From: Levilactobacillus spicheri DSM 15429
GTDB lineage: Bacteria > Bacillota > Bacilli > Lactobacillales > Lactobacillaceae
Direction: 5' to 3'
DNA length: 64,000 nucleotides
NCBI RefSeq assembly: GCF_001435095.1
Contig: NZ_AZFC01000003.1
Span: 62,001 to 126,000 of the forward strand
Every line of letters begins with the position of its first letter. Position 1 is the stretch's first letter. The position numbers and the translations under genes are program-made. Under the pieces are notes generated by a model. That model searched no databases and was not told the origin of the DNA. It was given only the letters and a program-made list of their open reading frames with translations. Positions 54,248 to 63,319 of this stretch are shown here, one piece after another.

Positions 54248-55129
54248 ATGAAGATTGAAGAAGGCTACATGCCGTTTCACGGCTTCAAAACGTATTACCG
54301 GATCGTGGGTGAACGCACACCGGGCAAGGCTCCCTTACTACTGATTCATGGGGGCCCGGGGTCTTCACACAACTACTTCGAACTCCTGGACGATTATGCT
54401 CAGACCGGCCGGCAGCTCATCATGTACGACCAGGTGGGGTGTGGCAAGTCGTCTCTGCCGGAGGACCGCAGCGTCTACGTGAAGGAGACCTGGGCGGAGG
54501 AACTCGTGGCGTTGCGCCAGTACCTGCACCTGGATGAGGTCCACATGCTGGGCCAGTCGTGGGGTGGTATGTTGGAGATGCTCTACTTGACGAACTATAG
54601 TCAACGGGGAGTCAAGAGTGTCATGATCGACGGCTCGCCAGCCTCTATCAAACTCTGGACGCAGGAACAGCACCGGCTGATTTCCTATCTTAGTTACGAG
54701 GATCGCGCCGCCATTGCCGAGGCCGAACGGACGGGCGACTTCAGTGGCCCCAAGTACCTCGCGGCGAACGACCGGTACATGGAGCGTTATTGCTGGGATG
54801 ACCCCGATGAACAGTCTCCGGAACCCCTGCGGCGGCCGACCAACGGTAAACGCGCCAGCCTCATCGCCGAAGGGCCGAACGAATTCACGGAAAACGGGAC
54901 GATCAGTGACTTTGAACTGACGGATCAACTGCATAAGATCCACGTGCCGGTGCTGGTCACCAACGGGACCGACGACCTGTGCACGCCTTTGATCGCCAAG
55001 TCGGTCTACGACCACATTCCGGGCGCCCAGTGGCACCTCTTTGCGAACAGCCGCCATTTGGCCCTGCTGGATCAACACGACGAGTTCATCAGCGTGTTGG
55101 ACCACTGGTTGACGACCCACGATGCTTAA
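54248..55129 (+). CDS. pepI: Proline iminopeptidase
   Basis: Serine peptidase (alpha/beta hydrolase, family S33) that releases N-terminal proline from short peptides. 293 residues. Oxyanion motif LIHGGPGSSHNYFE (about 33-46), DQVGCGKS (about 61-68), nucleophile GQSWGGMLEM (about 103-112, Ser105), a cap domain, and late Asp/His in TNGTDDLCTPL and ANSRHLALLD. The start at 54248 follows AAAGGAATTGAG. In lactobacilli this enzyme is called PepI; the assignment is by family and length. Confidence 0.92.
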   Translation: MKIEEGYMPFHGFKTYYRIVGERTPGKAPLLLIHGGPGSSHNYFELLDDYAQTGRQLIMYDQVGCGKSSLPEDRSVYVKETWAEELVALRQYLHLDEVHMLGQSWGGMLEMLYLTNYSQRGVKSVMIDGSPASIKLWTQEQHRLISYLSYEDRAAIAEAERTGDFSGPKYLAANDRYMERYCWDDPDEQSPEPLRRPTNGKRASLIAEGPNEFTENGTISDFELTDQLHKIHVPVLVTNGTDDLCTPLIAKSVYDHIPGAQWHLFANSRHLALLDQHDEFISVLDHWLTTHDA

Positions 55130-55146
55130 GTGAACGATGCTTGACG

Positions 55147-55197
55147 GAACACTCGGCGTCACGTCCCCGTTGCGGGGCGGGGGTCGGGTGTTCTTTT
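55147..55197 (+). terminator. Terminator of pepI
   Basis: GAACACTC pairs with GGGTGTTC and encloses a second hairpin CCCCG-TTG-CGGGG, followed by TTTT. Confidence 0.75.
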
Positions 55198-55220
55198 GCG
55201 TCAAAGTTAGGTCGATTTAC

Positions 55221-55249
55221 TTGGCCAAAATTGGACTTCGTGGTACTAT
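55221..55249 (+). promoter_or_regulatory. dnaG-rpoD promoter
   Basis: TTGGCC (55221-55226), 17 bases, TACTAT (55244-55249) with a TGG extension. Confidence 0.55.
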
Positions 55250-55285
55250 ATATTATGTATTTCTACGCACGAATTCCAATCAAAG

Positions 55286-55320
55286 AGTCGCACTTTTCGG
55301 GTTTCCGGGGTGCGACTTTT
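55286..55320 (+). terminator. Attenuator-like hairpin in the dnaG leader
   Basis: AGTCGCAC pairs with GTGCGACT over a 16-base loop, followed by TTTTC. It lies between the promoter at 55221-55249 and dnaG, 42 bases before the start codon. Confidence 0.6.
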
Positions 55321-55361
55321 CAAGGCTAGCGTGTGTGAACCGAATAGGAAGGGGGCTAACG

Positions 55362-57212
55362 ATGGCGAAGATTCCTGAAGAAGTGATTGAAACGGTCCGA
55401 ACGGCGACCAACATTGCGGACGTGGTCGGACAATACGTTCAATTGAAGAAATCCGGGAAAAATTTGTTTGGGTTGTGTCCCTTTCACGAGGAACGGACCC
55501 CCTCATTTTCCGTTTCGGAAGATAAGCAGATTTTTCACTGCTTCAGCTGTGGTCGCGGGGGCAACGTCTTCAAGTTCTTGATGGAACTGGAACACGTGAG
55601 CTTTCCCGAGGCGGTCGTCAAGGTCGCCGACTTCAGTCACGTGGACCTGGATAACGAGTACCGACAGGACGCCAACGCGCCTGCGGTAAACTCCAAGACG
55701 GCGCAGCTGATCGACCTGCATGAGCAGGCCGCCAAGCTGTACCACCATATCCTGGTGAACACGGAGATGGGGCAGCCCGCCCTGGATTATCTGCATAATC
55801 GGGGGTTGACCGACGAGACCATCGAGACCTATCAGTTGGGGTTCGCCCCGGCCCAGCGGTTACTGAAGCCCTTCTTCGAGCAGCGCCAGGCGGACTATCA
55901 GTTGTTACGGCAAAGTGGCTTGTTCATCGAAAACGCGCAGGGAGACTTACGGGACCGGTTTACCGAACGGGTCATGTTCCCGCTGCGCAATGCGAGCGGA
56001 CACGTGGCCGCCTTCTCTGGGCGGGTGCTCAAGAAGAGCGACGACCAGCCGAAATACTTGAATAGTCCAGAAACGGCGTTGTTTACCAAGAGCCGGTTAC
56101 TCTTCAACTTTGACTTGGCACGGCCGGCGATTCGTGAGGCCGGTGAGGTGATTCTTTTCGAAGGATACATGGACGTGATCTCCGCCACGCAGGCGGGGGT
56201 CCGTAACGGCATCGCTTCGATGGGGACCAGCCTCACAACCGAGCAAATCTACGCCATCGAGCGCACCACGGACCATCTGAATATCTGTTACGATGGGGAT
56301 ACCCCGGGGCAACGGGCGACGCAGCGGGCAATTGGCCTGTTGCGTGAGCACAGTCACCTGGACCTCAGCGTGATTCAGTTACCGGAGGGGCAAGACCCGG
56401 ATGAATACCGGCGGGCCCACGGTGATGAGGGGTTTCAAAAGGTCATGCAAAGCGCCAAGGAGACGCCCATTCGCTTCCAGTTGCGCTATCTACGGCGCGA
56501 CCGGGCGTTGGAGACGGATAGCGAACAACTCGACTACCTGAATGAAGCCCTGCCCCTGTTGGCGCAGGTGAATGAGCCGGTGGCCCTAGATCTGTACCTG
56601 AACCAGTTGGCCACGGAGTTCCATCTCGACAAGGCGGCCCTGGTGGCGCGCCTCAAACAGGTCCGCCAGGTCGATGGCGCTCAACGCGAACGGCAGCGGC
56701 ACCAGGCCGCGGCGGCCCCAACACCACCACCGGTGGCCCCGGCCGTCACCGTCCATCAACAACAGCGCCCGTTGACGCGGTTAGAGCGGGCGGAGCGACT
56801 GTTGCTTTACCGGTTGCTGCACGATCGAAATGTGTGGGCCCGCGTGAGCGAGGTGCCCAACTTTTGTTTCGTGCACGACGATTATCAAGTGATTTATACC
56901 CTGGCCCAGGGTTATTTTCAAACGCACCAGGTTTACCAGAGTGCCCAGTTTACAGACTTTATCCAGGAGGAACGGCTCCAACAACTCGTCATCGAGCTGG
57001 AGACGACCATCTCCCTTGCGGCGGTCACCCCGCGGGAGATTGATGACTATCTCTCGGTCATTATGGATGAAGCGCCGCTCGAGGCCCAACTCCGTGAGAA
57101 GAAGCGGGCGTTGAGCGAGGCGTCACGACTGGGCGACACGGACCAACAGCGCCAACTCGTGATTGAGATTGTGCAGTTGGAACAACAACGACAGGCGAAC
57201 AAGCAAGTTTAG
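55362..57212 (+). CDS. dnaG: DNA primase
   Basis: Synthesises RNA primers at the replication fork. 616 residues. Zinc-binding domain with [11 protein letters not shown] and HCFSCGRGG (about 40-66), TOPRIM core with [10 protein letters not shown] (about 265-274) and the CYDGDTPGQ acidic motif (about 310-318), then a C-terminal helicase-interaction region after a Pro/Ala linker (about 450-465). ATG 55362 follows AGGAAGGGGG; the frame is open far upstream through the leader hairpin. rpoD follows after 16 bases. Confidence 0.97.
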   Translation: MAKIPEEVIETVRTATNIADVVGQYVQLKKSGKNLFGLCPFHEERTPSFSVSEDKQIFHCFSCGRGGNVFKFLMELEHVSFPEAVVKVADFSHVDLDNEYRQDANAPAVNSKTAQLIDLHEQAAKLYHHILVNTEMGQPALDYLHNRGLTDETIETYQLGFAPAQRLLKPFFEQRQADYQLLRQSGLFIENAQGDLRDRFTERVMFPLRNASGHVAAFSGRVLKKSDDQPKYLNSPETALFTKSRLLFNFDLARPAIREAGEVILFEGYMDVISATQAGVRNGIASMGTSLTTEQIYAIERTTDHLNICYDGDTPGQRATQRAIGLLREHSHLDLSVIQLPEGQDPDEYRRAHGDEGFQKVMQSAKETPIRFQLRYLRRDRALETDSEQLDYLNEALPLLAQVNEPVALDLYLNQLATEFHLDKAALVARLKQVRQVDGAQRERQRHQAAAAPTPPPVAPAVTVHQQQRPLTRLERAERLLLYRLLHDRNVWARVSEVPNFCFVHDDYQVIYTLAQGYFQTHQVYQSAQFTDFIQEERLQQLVIELETTISLAAVTPREIDDYLSVIMDEAPLEAQLREKKRALSEASRLGDTDQQRQLVIEIVQLEQQRQANKQV

Positions 57213-57228
57213 TCTAGGGGGTATTTTA

Positions 57229-58353
57229 ATGGCGAAAAAGACCACGGATCAACCAATGTTTGACCAAAAGGCATATAACAAGACGGTGCGAGCCCTGATT
57301 AAGAACACCAAGAAGGCTGGCCACATCTCATACGATGAGTTAACGGATAAGGTGGCTTCTCCCTACTCGTTGGATGCTAAGCAGATGGATAAATTGTTAG
57401 AGACGATTTCGGATGCCGGAATCAGCGTGGTCGATGAGAAAGGTGAACCGGACCCACGGGCGGTCAAAGCCCAAAAGGCCGTTTCCAAGAAGGAATTAAA
57501 GGAAGCCTCCACCACGACGGGGGTCAAGATCAACGACCCCGTGCGGATGTACCTGAAGGAAATCGGGCGGGTCAACCTGTTGACGGCTGACGAAGAAGTG
57601 GCCTTAGCGCTGCGGATCGAAAAGGGCGATGAAGAGGCTAAGCAGGAATTGGCCGAAGCCAACTTACGGCTGGTCGTTTCCATTGCCAAGCGGTACGTCG
57701 GTCGGGGGATGCAATTCCTGGACCTGATTCAAGAAGGGAACATGGGGCTGATGAAGGCGGTCGAAAAATTCGATTACCGGAAAGGGTTCAAGTTCTCCAC
57801 GTACGCCACTTGGTGGATTCGCCAAGCGATTACGCGGGCGATTGCTGACCAAGCCCGGACCATTCGGATTCCGGTGCACATGGTCGAAACCATCAACAAG
57901 CTGATTCGGATTCAACGGCAACTGCTCCAAGACTTAGGGCGGGAACCAACGCCCGAAGAAATCGGGGCCGAAATGGACATGCCGACCGAAAAGGTCCGGG
58001 AGATCTTAAAGATCGCGCAAGAGCCCGTTTCGTTGGAAACGCCAATCGGTGAAGAGGACGATTCTCACCTGGGAGACTTCATTGAGGACCAGGATGCGAC
58101 GAGTCCCGCCGACCATGCGGCCTACGAACTCTTAAAGGAACAGCTGGAAAGCGTTCTGGATACGTTAACGGACCGGGAAGAAAACGTCTTACGGCTCCGG
58201 TTTGGCCTGGATGACGGGCGGACCCGGACGCTGGAAGAGGTCGGCAAGGTCTTCGGGGTCACCCGGGAACGGATCCGGCAGATCGAGGCCAAGGCCTTAC
58301 GGAAGCTGCGGCATCCATCACGGAGTAAGCAACTGAAGGACTTCTTGGAATAA
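57229..58353 (+). CDS. rpoD: Housekeeping sigma factor (sigma-70/SigA)
   Basis: Primary sigma factor. 374 residues: region 1.1 (about 15-75), 1.2 with [16 protein letters not shown] (about 103-118), regions 2.1-2.4 including [25 protein letters not shown] (about 183-207), region 3, and region 4.2 with [28 protein letters not shown] (about 332-359). TAGGGGGT precedes the ATG. Second gene of the dnaG-rpoD operon. Confidence 0.98.
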   Translation: MAKKTTDQPMFDQKAYNKTVRALIKNTKKAGHISYDELTDKVASPYSLDAKQMDKLLETISDAGISVVDEKGEPDPRAVKAQKAVSKKELKEASTTTGVKINDPVRMYLKEIGRVNLLTADEEVALALRIEKGDEEAKQELAEANLRLVVSIAKRYVGRGMQFLDLIQEGNMGLMKAVEKFDYRKGFKFSTYATWWIRQAITRAIADQARTIRIPVHMVETINKLIRIQRQLLQDLGREPTPEEIGAEMDMPTEKVREILKIAQEPVSLETPIGEEDDSHLGDFIEDQDATSPADHAAYELLKEQLESVLDTLTDREENVLRLRFGLDDGRTRTLEEVGKVFGVTRERIRQIEAKALRKLRHPSRSKQLKDFLE

Positions 58354-58379
58354 ACGACTTAATGAACTGAATCCCTAAA

Positions 58380-58437
58380 TACGTCACCCTAGTTACACGG
58401 ATTAATTCCGTCAAGACTGGGGTGGCGTATTTTTTTT
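58380..58437 (+). terminator. Terminator of dnaG-rpoD
   Basis: TACG-T-CACCC-T-AGT pairs with ACT-GGGGTG-G-CGTA, a long loop with an inner ACGGATTAATTCCGT hairpin, eight T. Confidence 0.85.
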
Positions 58438-58448
58438 GCCAAAAAAGA

Positions 58449-58477
58449 TTGACAGCCGACAACGGATTCGGTATGCT
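58449..58477 (+). promoter_or_regulatory. Promoter of the yxeA-like gene
   Basis: TTGACA (58449-58454), 17 bases, TATGCT (58472-58477). Confidence 0.8.
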
Positions 58478-58538
58478 GTTGATACTCACTTAGTTACTTG
58501 AGTGATTAACCAATTAACGAATTCGGAGGAAGCAGCAC

Positions 58539-58937
58539 ATGAAATTTTTGGGGAAATTTGTTCTGACCTTAGTCGTCTTAGGGGCCATTATCGTGGGCGG
58601 CGCGGTGATCTTACCGGGGATCACCAAGAATCGCCAGTCGCAACTCGCGATGGCCATTGATAACGTGAACCCGCTGGTCACCCAGGAGACGGTCTACGCG
58701 TCGACGTCGGCCAAGCCCGTCCGCCAGTTCATCGGCGGCGCGGGGGAAAAGGAGTATACGTATCGGCTGGTGACCTATAACGCCAAGGGGGAGGCACGAA
58801 CCGTGGTCTTTGATGCCCAGTGGCGCTTGAAGCCAAACAAGTTCTTAGCCATCACCACTAAGGGACAAAACGTCGAATCCTGGAAGGCAATCGGCCGGGT
58901 TCCCGCTAACGTTCAAAGCAATTTAGCCATGAGTTAA
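58539..58937 (+). CDS. YxeA family secreted or membrane-anchored protein
   Basis: 132 residues: basic start and one hydrophobic segment (about 7-27) acting as signal or anchor, then a small extracytoplasmic OB-like domain with YTYRLVTYNAKGEARTVVF near residues 73-91 and WKAIGRVPANVQ at the end, the pattern of YxeA/DUF1093 proteins. Function unknown. TTCGGAGGAAGC precedes the ATG. Confidence 0.82.
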   Translation: MKFLGKFVLTLVVLGAIIVGGAVILPGITKNRQSQLAMAIDNVNPLVTQETVYASTSAKPVRQFIGGAGEKEYTYRLVTYNAKGEARTVVFDAQWRLKPNKFLAITTKGQNVESWKAIGRVPANVQSNLAMS

Positions 58938-58969
58938 AAAAGCCTCACAGGTACTCAGTCGTCAGACCA

Positions 58970-59009
58970 GTCGGTGACCCCGCAATCAGCCGGGGCCACC
59001 GGCTTTTTT
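58970..59009 (+). terminator. Terminator of the yxeA-like gene
   Basis: GTCGGTGACCCCG pairs with C(C)GGGGCCACCGGC (with wobble pairs), six T. Confidence 0.88.
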
Positions 59010-59083
59010 CGTTGACTTGATCTGAGTCAAGGTTTGCGCCCTAGCGGTGCGGGATACTTAATCGTGGGGAAGAATTGTTGGGC

Positions 59084-59098
59084 AGTAACCGTTTACAT
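59084..59098 (+). promoter_or_regulatory. cre (CcpA) site upstream of the Rrf2-MMPL operon
   Basis: The reverse complement ATGTAAACGGTTACT fits the cre consensus WTGNAANCGNWNNCW at all 15 positions. It lies 44 bases upstream of the promoter -35, a location that could give CcpA activation or repression. Confidence 0.7.
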
Positions 59099-59141
59099 AA
59101 AAGACCAGCCGCCAGTCGGTTATTTTATTGGGTAAAAGGTC

Positions 59142-59169
59142 TTGAAATTTGATGTAAAGGGGATATAAT
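59142..59169 (+). promoter_or_regulatory. Promoter of the Rrf2-MMPL operon
   Basis: TTGAAA (59142-59147), 16 bases, TATAAT (59164-59169). Confidence 0.75.
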
Positions 59170-59217
59170 GTATCTCGTTTAAAGTTCCCGGTATTCGGGA
59201 GAAGGGAGAACTGAATC

Positions 59218-59724
59218 GTGAAAGCCAAACCAAGTTTGGAGCAGGCACTGTGTATCGTGGCGTTACTCGGGATTCAGGACCGGCGGATTCCCCTGCAGAG
59301 TCGGCTGGTGGCGGAACGCCTGGGCATCTCGACCAGCTACCTGAAGAAGATCGTTCAGCATTTGGCGGCCGCCCACATCGTCAAGACGGTCCCCGGCCGT
59401 GATGGCGGCATCGTTTTGACCCGGGATCCCCAGGCGATCACGTTGCTCGACGTCTTTGACGCCATTGAGGGGCACAGCCCGTTCGTGCAGAACACGGGGC
59501 TGGTCAACAAGGTCTTCGGCTTGGAGCTAAAAGAGGAGTTTCAAGCGACGTATCACCTGAAGCACTTCAAGGATCAGCAGCCCGTGGCCAACGTTTTGGC
59601 CATTTTTAAGCAAGCGGAGGCGCGCTACCGTCAGCAACTGGCGACCCTGACCATTGGGGCGGTGTTACCGACCGATGGGGCGCAACCGTTACAGCTGGAT
59701 TGGACCAAGTGGCTGACCCGGTAA
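59218..59724 (+). CDS. Rrf2 family transcriptional regulator
   Basis: 168 residues. N-terminal winged helix typical of Rrf2: LVAERLGISTSYLKKIVQHLAAA (about 30-52) and the wing VKTVPGRDGGIVLTRDPQAITLLDV (about 55-79). The three-cysteine iron-sulfur cluster of IscR/NsrR is absent (one Cys, near residue 12), so it must sense something else, perhaps a small organic ligand. The C-terminus is longer than in classic Rrf2 proteins. GTG start after AAGGGAGAAC. Probably regulates the exporter gene behind it. Confidence 0.87.
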   Translation: MKAKPSLEQALCIVALLGIQDRRIPLQSRLVAERLGISTSYLKKIVQHLAAAHIVKTVPGRDGGIVLTRDPQAITLLDVFDAIEGHSPFVQNTGLVNKVFGLELKEEFQATYHLKHFKDQQPVANVLAIFKQAEARYRQQLATLTIGAVLPTDGAQPLQLDWTKWLTR

Positions 59725-59773
59725 CACCTGAGCATCAAGAGAGCAAGTATAGAATAAGGAGGCAGTTCACGCT

Positions 59774-62700
59774 GTGCGATGGATGAATAAGCACTACCTT
59801 TGGAACGTGATCGGCTGGTTGGTCATTGTCTTACTAGCCGTCCTCACGATTCCCAATATGAGCAAGTTGGTGGCCGATAAGGGGCAAATTACGGTTCCCA
59901 GCAATTATCAAAGTACCCGGGCCACCAACATGCAGAAACAATGGGGGCGTTCGCAACGGGGGACCACGGCGGTCGTCGTGGTGTTCAACAACGGCAACTC
60001 CGCGTTGACCAGCACGCAAAATCAGCGGATCGACCAAACGATTCAACGGATCAAGCATCATGAGGATCAGTACCAGATCCGGTCGATCACGGCGGCTAGC
60101 GACAGTTCCACGGCCGCTTCCCAACTGATTTCAAAGGACAAAAGTACCCAATTATTACAATTGAACGTTCACAAGACGTCCAGCCACTCGATCACTAAGA
60201 TTCGTTCGGAGATCACCCAACTGGCGAAGACGTCCGGGGTCACGACCTACGTGACCGGGGCTGACGTCTTGAACCAGGACTTCTCCGATGCTACCCAGGC
60301 CGGGGTCCAGAAGACGGAAATCATTGCCGCCATCTTTATCTTCCTGGTCCTGTGGTTGGTCTTCCGGTCGCCCATCACCCCGTTATTCTCACTGTTGACG
60401 GTGGCGGTTTCGGTGATCACGTCGATTTCCGTGGTCGCCAACCTGGTGGACCGGTTCAACTTCCCGTTCTCTAACTTTACGGAAGTCTTTATCGTCATCG
60501 TCCTGTTCGGGATCGGGACCGACTACAACATCCTGCTGTATAACGAGTTTCGTGAGCGGCTGGCCCGCGGGGTCGATAAATATACGGCGACCAAGGAGGC
60601 CATCCGCATCGGGGGCCGCACGGTACTGTACTCCGGCCTGTCCGTTTTGATCGGGATGAGTGTCCTGGGCTTTGCCAACTTCTCCCTGTACCGGTCGGCT
60701 GTCGGCATCGCCGTCGGGGTCATCGTCTTGTTGGCGGTCCTGCTGACCTTAAACCCGTTCTTCATGGCGGTCTGCGGGCCGCACATGTTCTGGCCCGTCA
60801 AGAAGTTCCAGGGCGAGGGGGACAGCAAGCTGTGGCACAACATGGCCAAACACGCCATGATCCGGCCAGTCATCACGTTGATCCTGGTCGGCATCATCTT
60901 CGTGCCGTTAGCACTGACCTCGCACGGGACGTTGGACTATGACAACCTGGTCGAAATCGGGGATAACGTCCCCGCCAAACAGGGGTTCAAGGTCGTCCAA
61001 AAGCACTTCTCCAAGGGGACGGCGGAACCCACGACCATTTACATTCAAAGTTCGCATAAACTCGATAACGAAAAGTCGCTGCTGCTGATCGACCGGTTGA
61101 CCAAGCAGCTGCAACAATCTGACGGCGTTAAGACCGTCGCGTCGGCCACCCAACCCGGGGGGAAGGCCATCAAGAAGCTGTACGTCCGTAACCAGATGAG
61201 TACCGTGACGGGCGGGTTGGTCAAGGCCCAACAAGGGGTCAACAAGATCAATAAGGGCTTGAAGTCCGCCCACAGCCAATTAGCCAGCCAGAACGTTTCC
61301 GGTTCGGTGAAGAGTGCTAATCAGTTAGCCTCTGGGGCGAAGCAGGTCAGTGACGGGACGCAAAAGCTGAATAGCGGCACCCAGTCACTGTCCAGCGGGG
61401 CCAAGACGTTAAGCTCCGGGACTCAGACGTTACAAAGCGGGATCAGTCAGGTCACCGCGGGATTGAATCAATTGAACACCAAGGTATCGTCCGCTTCGGG
61501 CGGGCAACAAGCCGCGGAACTGGCGCAATTGGAATCGGCGTTGCCACAATTGAACGCGGCGATTCAGCAGTTGAGCAGGCAAGTGGCCAATAGTTCGACG
61601 GGCAGCACCAGCGGGGTCACGAGTTCCCTGACCACGATTGGGACCCAGACGAAGGACATTGCGACCCAGCTGCAAAATATCAAGAGCTCGGTCGGCACCG
61701 TTAATTCGGTGTCCATGTCGGACGTCGAAGCGGCCTTTACCGCTGCCGGGGCCCCGTTATCGGCGACCCAAAAGCAGGTCATGGCCAGCGTCTTGGCCAA
61801 GCAAACGGCGGCTCAGAAGCAGTTATCCGCTTCGTTGAGCAGTTCGTTAGCCAAAATTGGGAGCGACGCCTCGGCAATCGGCAGTGCTGATCAGACGGTG
61901 GCAAGTCAGCTTCAGAGCTTGCAGAGTTCGACCAGCACGCTCCAGACGGCAGTCGCCACGTTGGCCCAGAAGTCCAACGTGGTCCTGCCAGGGGCGGCGA
62001 CCGCTTTACAGGCGGCCAGCTCACAGTCGAGCCAGTTATCGAGTGCCACGAGCCAGTTGTCTTCGGCGATGAACACGATCAACGGCAAGCTGCCTCAACT
62101 GGTCACGGGGGCGGACGCGTTAGCCGCCGGGACCAACAAGCTGAGCGCCAGCACGTCCCAGCTTGCTTCCGGGGCCAGTCAGGTCGCCACGGGGAACCAG
62201 ACCATGGCCACGAAGCTCGCGTCGATGAGCAAGCAGCTGACCACGTTGAAGGCCGGCTTAGGCACGGCCACGAACGGCCTGTCCAGCGTTTCCACCGGGG
62301 TCGGTTCGGCCAACGGGTACCTGAAGGGCTTGCAAAAGTCGGCCGCCGCCGAAACGTTCTACATTCCGGCCAAGCAGCTGCACGGCAAGAGCTTCGCGCC
62401 GGCGCTGAAGACGTACCTGTCGCCGAACAAGAAGCTGACCAAGCTGACGGTGGTCTTGGACGATGATCCGAGTTCCGCTGCGGCCATGGCGCGCCTGCCG
62501 AAGTTGGAAAAGGTGGTCAACGGGACGCTGAAGGGGACCAGCCTGGGGAACGCCCAGGTGGCCTTCGGGGGCAATACGTCTCAGACCAACGATATCAACG
62601 AAATGGCGTCCGGTGACTTTAGTCGGACGGTCATCATCATGTTAGCCGGGATCTTCATCGCGCTGATGGTCGTGACCCGTTCACTGGTTCAACCGATCGT

Positions 62701-63175
62701 GATCGAAGGCATCCTGGTCGTTGCCTACTCCGGCGCCCTGACCATCGTTCACTGGTTGGTCAAGCCGGTCTTGGGAGCGGACATGTTGACCTGGAACACG
62801 CCGTTCTTCACCTTCGTCATGTTGATCTCACTCGGGGTCGACTACTCGATCTTCCTGATGCGCAAGTACCGGGAGTACCTGCACGAACCGGGCGCCACGA
62901 GCGACAAGATGCTCCAGGCGGCCACGGTGATCGGGACGGTCGTGATCTCCGCCGGGATTATCCTGAGCGGGACCTTCGCCGCCTTGATGCCGTCCGGGGT
63001 CATGACGTTGATTCAGATTGCGTTGGCCGTGATCATCGGGATCGTCTTGCTGGTGATTCTGTTGCCAATTGTGATGCCGGCCGTGATGAAGATCACGTAC
63101 CCGTACCCATATTCTAATATGGCGCGGGAAGCGGATCAGGCACAGTCGGATCAGCCAAAACACGCACAAAAGTAA
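59774..63175 (+). CDS. Large MMPL/RND-type exporter
   Basis: 1133 residues. Two RND halves: an N-terminal helix (about 10-30), a first extracellular part, five or six helices (about 180-380, with FGIGTDYNILLYNEFRE, the conserved Asp-Tyr motif) and a second set near the C-terminus (about 950-1110, with LGVDYSIFLMRKYRE). Between them a very long extracellular region (about 400-940) contains LSSGT/LASGA-type heptads near 510-570 and 770-830. MMPL proteins export lipids or hydrophobic compounds using the proton gradient; the cargo is unknown. GTG 59774 follows AAGGAGGC. Confidence 0.9.
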   Translation: MRWMNKHYLWNVIGWLVIVLLAVLTIPNMSKLVADKGQITVPSNYQSTRATNMQKQWGRSQRGTTAVVVVFNNGNSALTSTQNQRIDQTIQRIKHHEDQYQIRSITAASDSSTAASQLISKDKSTQLLQLNVHKTSSHSITKIRSEITQLAKTSGVTTYVTGADVLNQDFSDATQAGVQKTEIIAAIFIFLVLWLVFRSPITPLFSLLTVAVSVITSISVVANLVDRFNFPFSNFTEVFIVIVLFGIGTDYNILLYNEFRERLARGVDKYTATKEAIRIGGRTVLYSGLSVLIGMSVLGFANFSLYRSAVGIAVGVIVLLAVLLTLNPFFMAVCGPHMFWPVKKFQGEGDSKLWHNMAKHAMIRPVITLILVGIIFVPLALTSHGTLDYDNLVEIGDNVPAKQGFKVVQKHFSKGTAEPTTIYIQSSHKLDNEKSLLLIDRLTKQLQQSDGVKTVASATQPGGKAIKKLYVRNQMSTVTGGLVKAQQGVNKINKGLKSAHSQLASQNVSGSVKSANQLASGAKQVSDGTQKLNSGTQSLSSGAKTLSSGTQTLQSGISQVTAGLNQLNTKVSSASGGQQAAELAQLESALPQLNAAIQQLSRQVANSSTGSTSGVTSSLTTIGTQTKDIATQLQNIKSSVGTVNSVSMSDVEAAFTAAGAPLSATQKQVMASVLAKQTAAQKQLSASLSSSLAKIGSDASAIGSADQTVASQLQSLQSSTSTLQTAVATLAQKSNVVLPGAATALQAASSQSSQLSSATSQLSSAMNTINGKLPQLVTGADALAAGTNKLSASTSQLASGASQVATGNQTMATKLASMSKQLTTLKAGLGTATNGLSSVSTGVGSANGYLKGLQKSAAAETFYIPAKQLHGKSFAPALKTYLSPNKKLTKLTVVLDDDPSSAAAMARLPKLEKVVNGTLKGTSLGNAQVAFGGNTSQTNDINEMASGDFSRTVIIMLAGIFIALMVVTRSLVQPIVIEGILVVAYSGALTIVHWLVKPVLGADMLTWNTPFFTFVMLISLGVDYSIFLMRKYREYLHEPGATSDKMLQAATVIGTVVISAGIILSGTFAALMPSGVMTLIQIALAVIIGIVLLVILLPIVMPAVMKITYPYPYSNMAREADQAQSDQPKHAQK

Positions 63176-63182
63176 GCATCGT

Positions 63183-63224
63183 AAAAGCCACTCGGCGATT
63201 GGGAGATCGCGGGTGGCTTTTTTT
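63183..63224 (+). terminator. Terminator after the MMPL gene
   Basis: AAAAGCCAC-T-C-G-GCGAT pairs with ATCGC-G-GGTGGCTTTT, ending in seven T. Confidence 0.9.
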
Positions 63225-63319
63225 CTGCCGGGAGATTCTGGGGTTGGGAGTATCGTAAACGTCCCGACTAGCTTATACTAAAGGGTAATCAGATTTTTTG
63301 GAAAGAAGGATGCTAGAAC

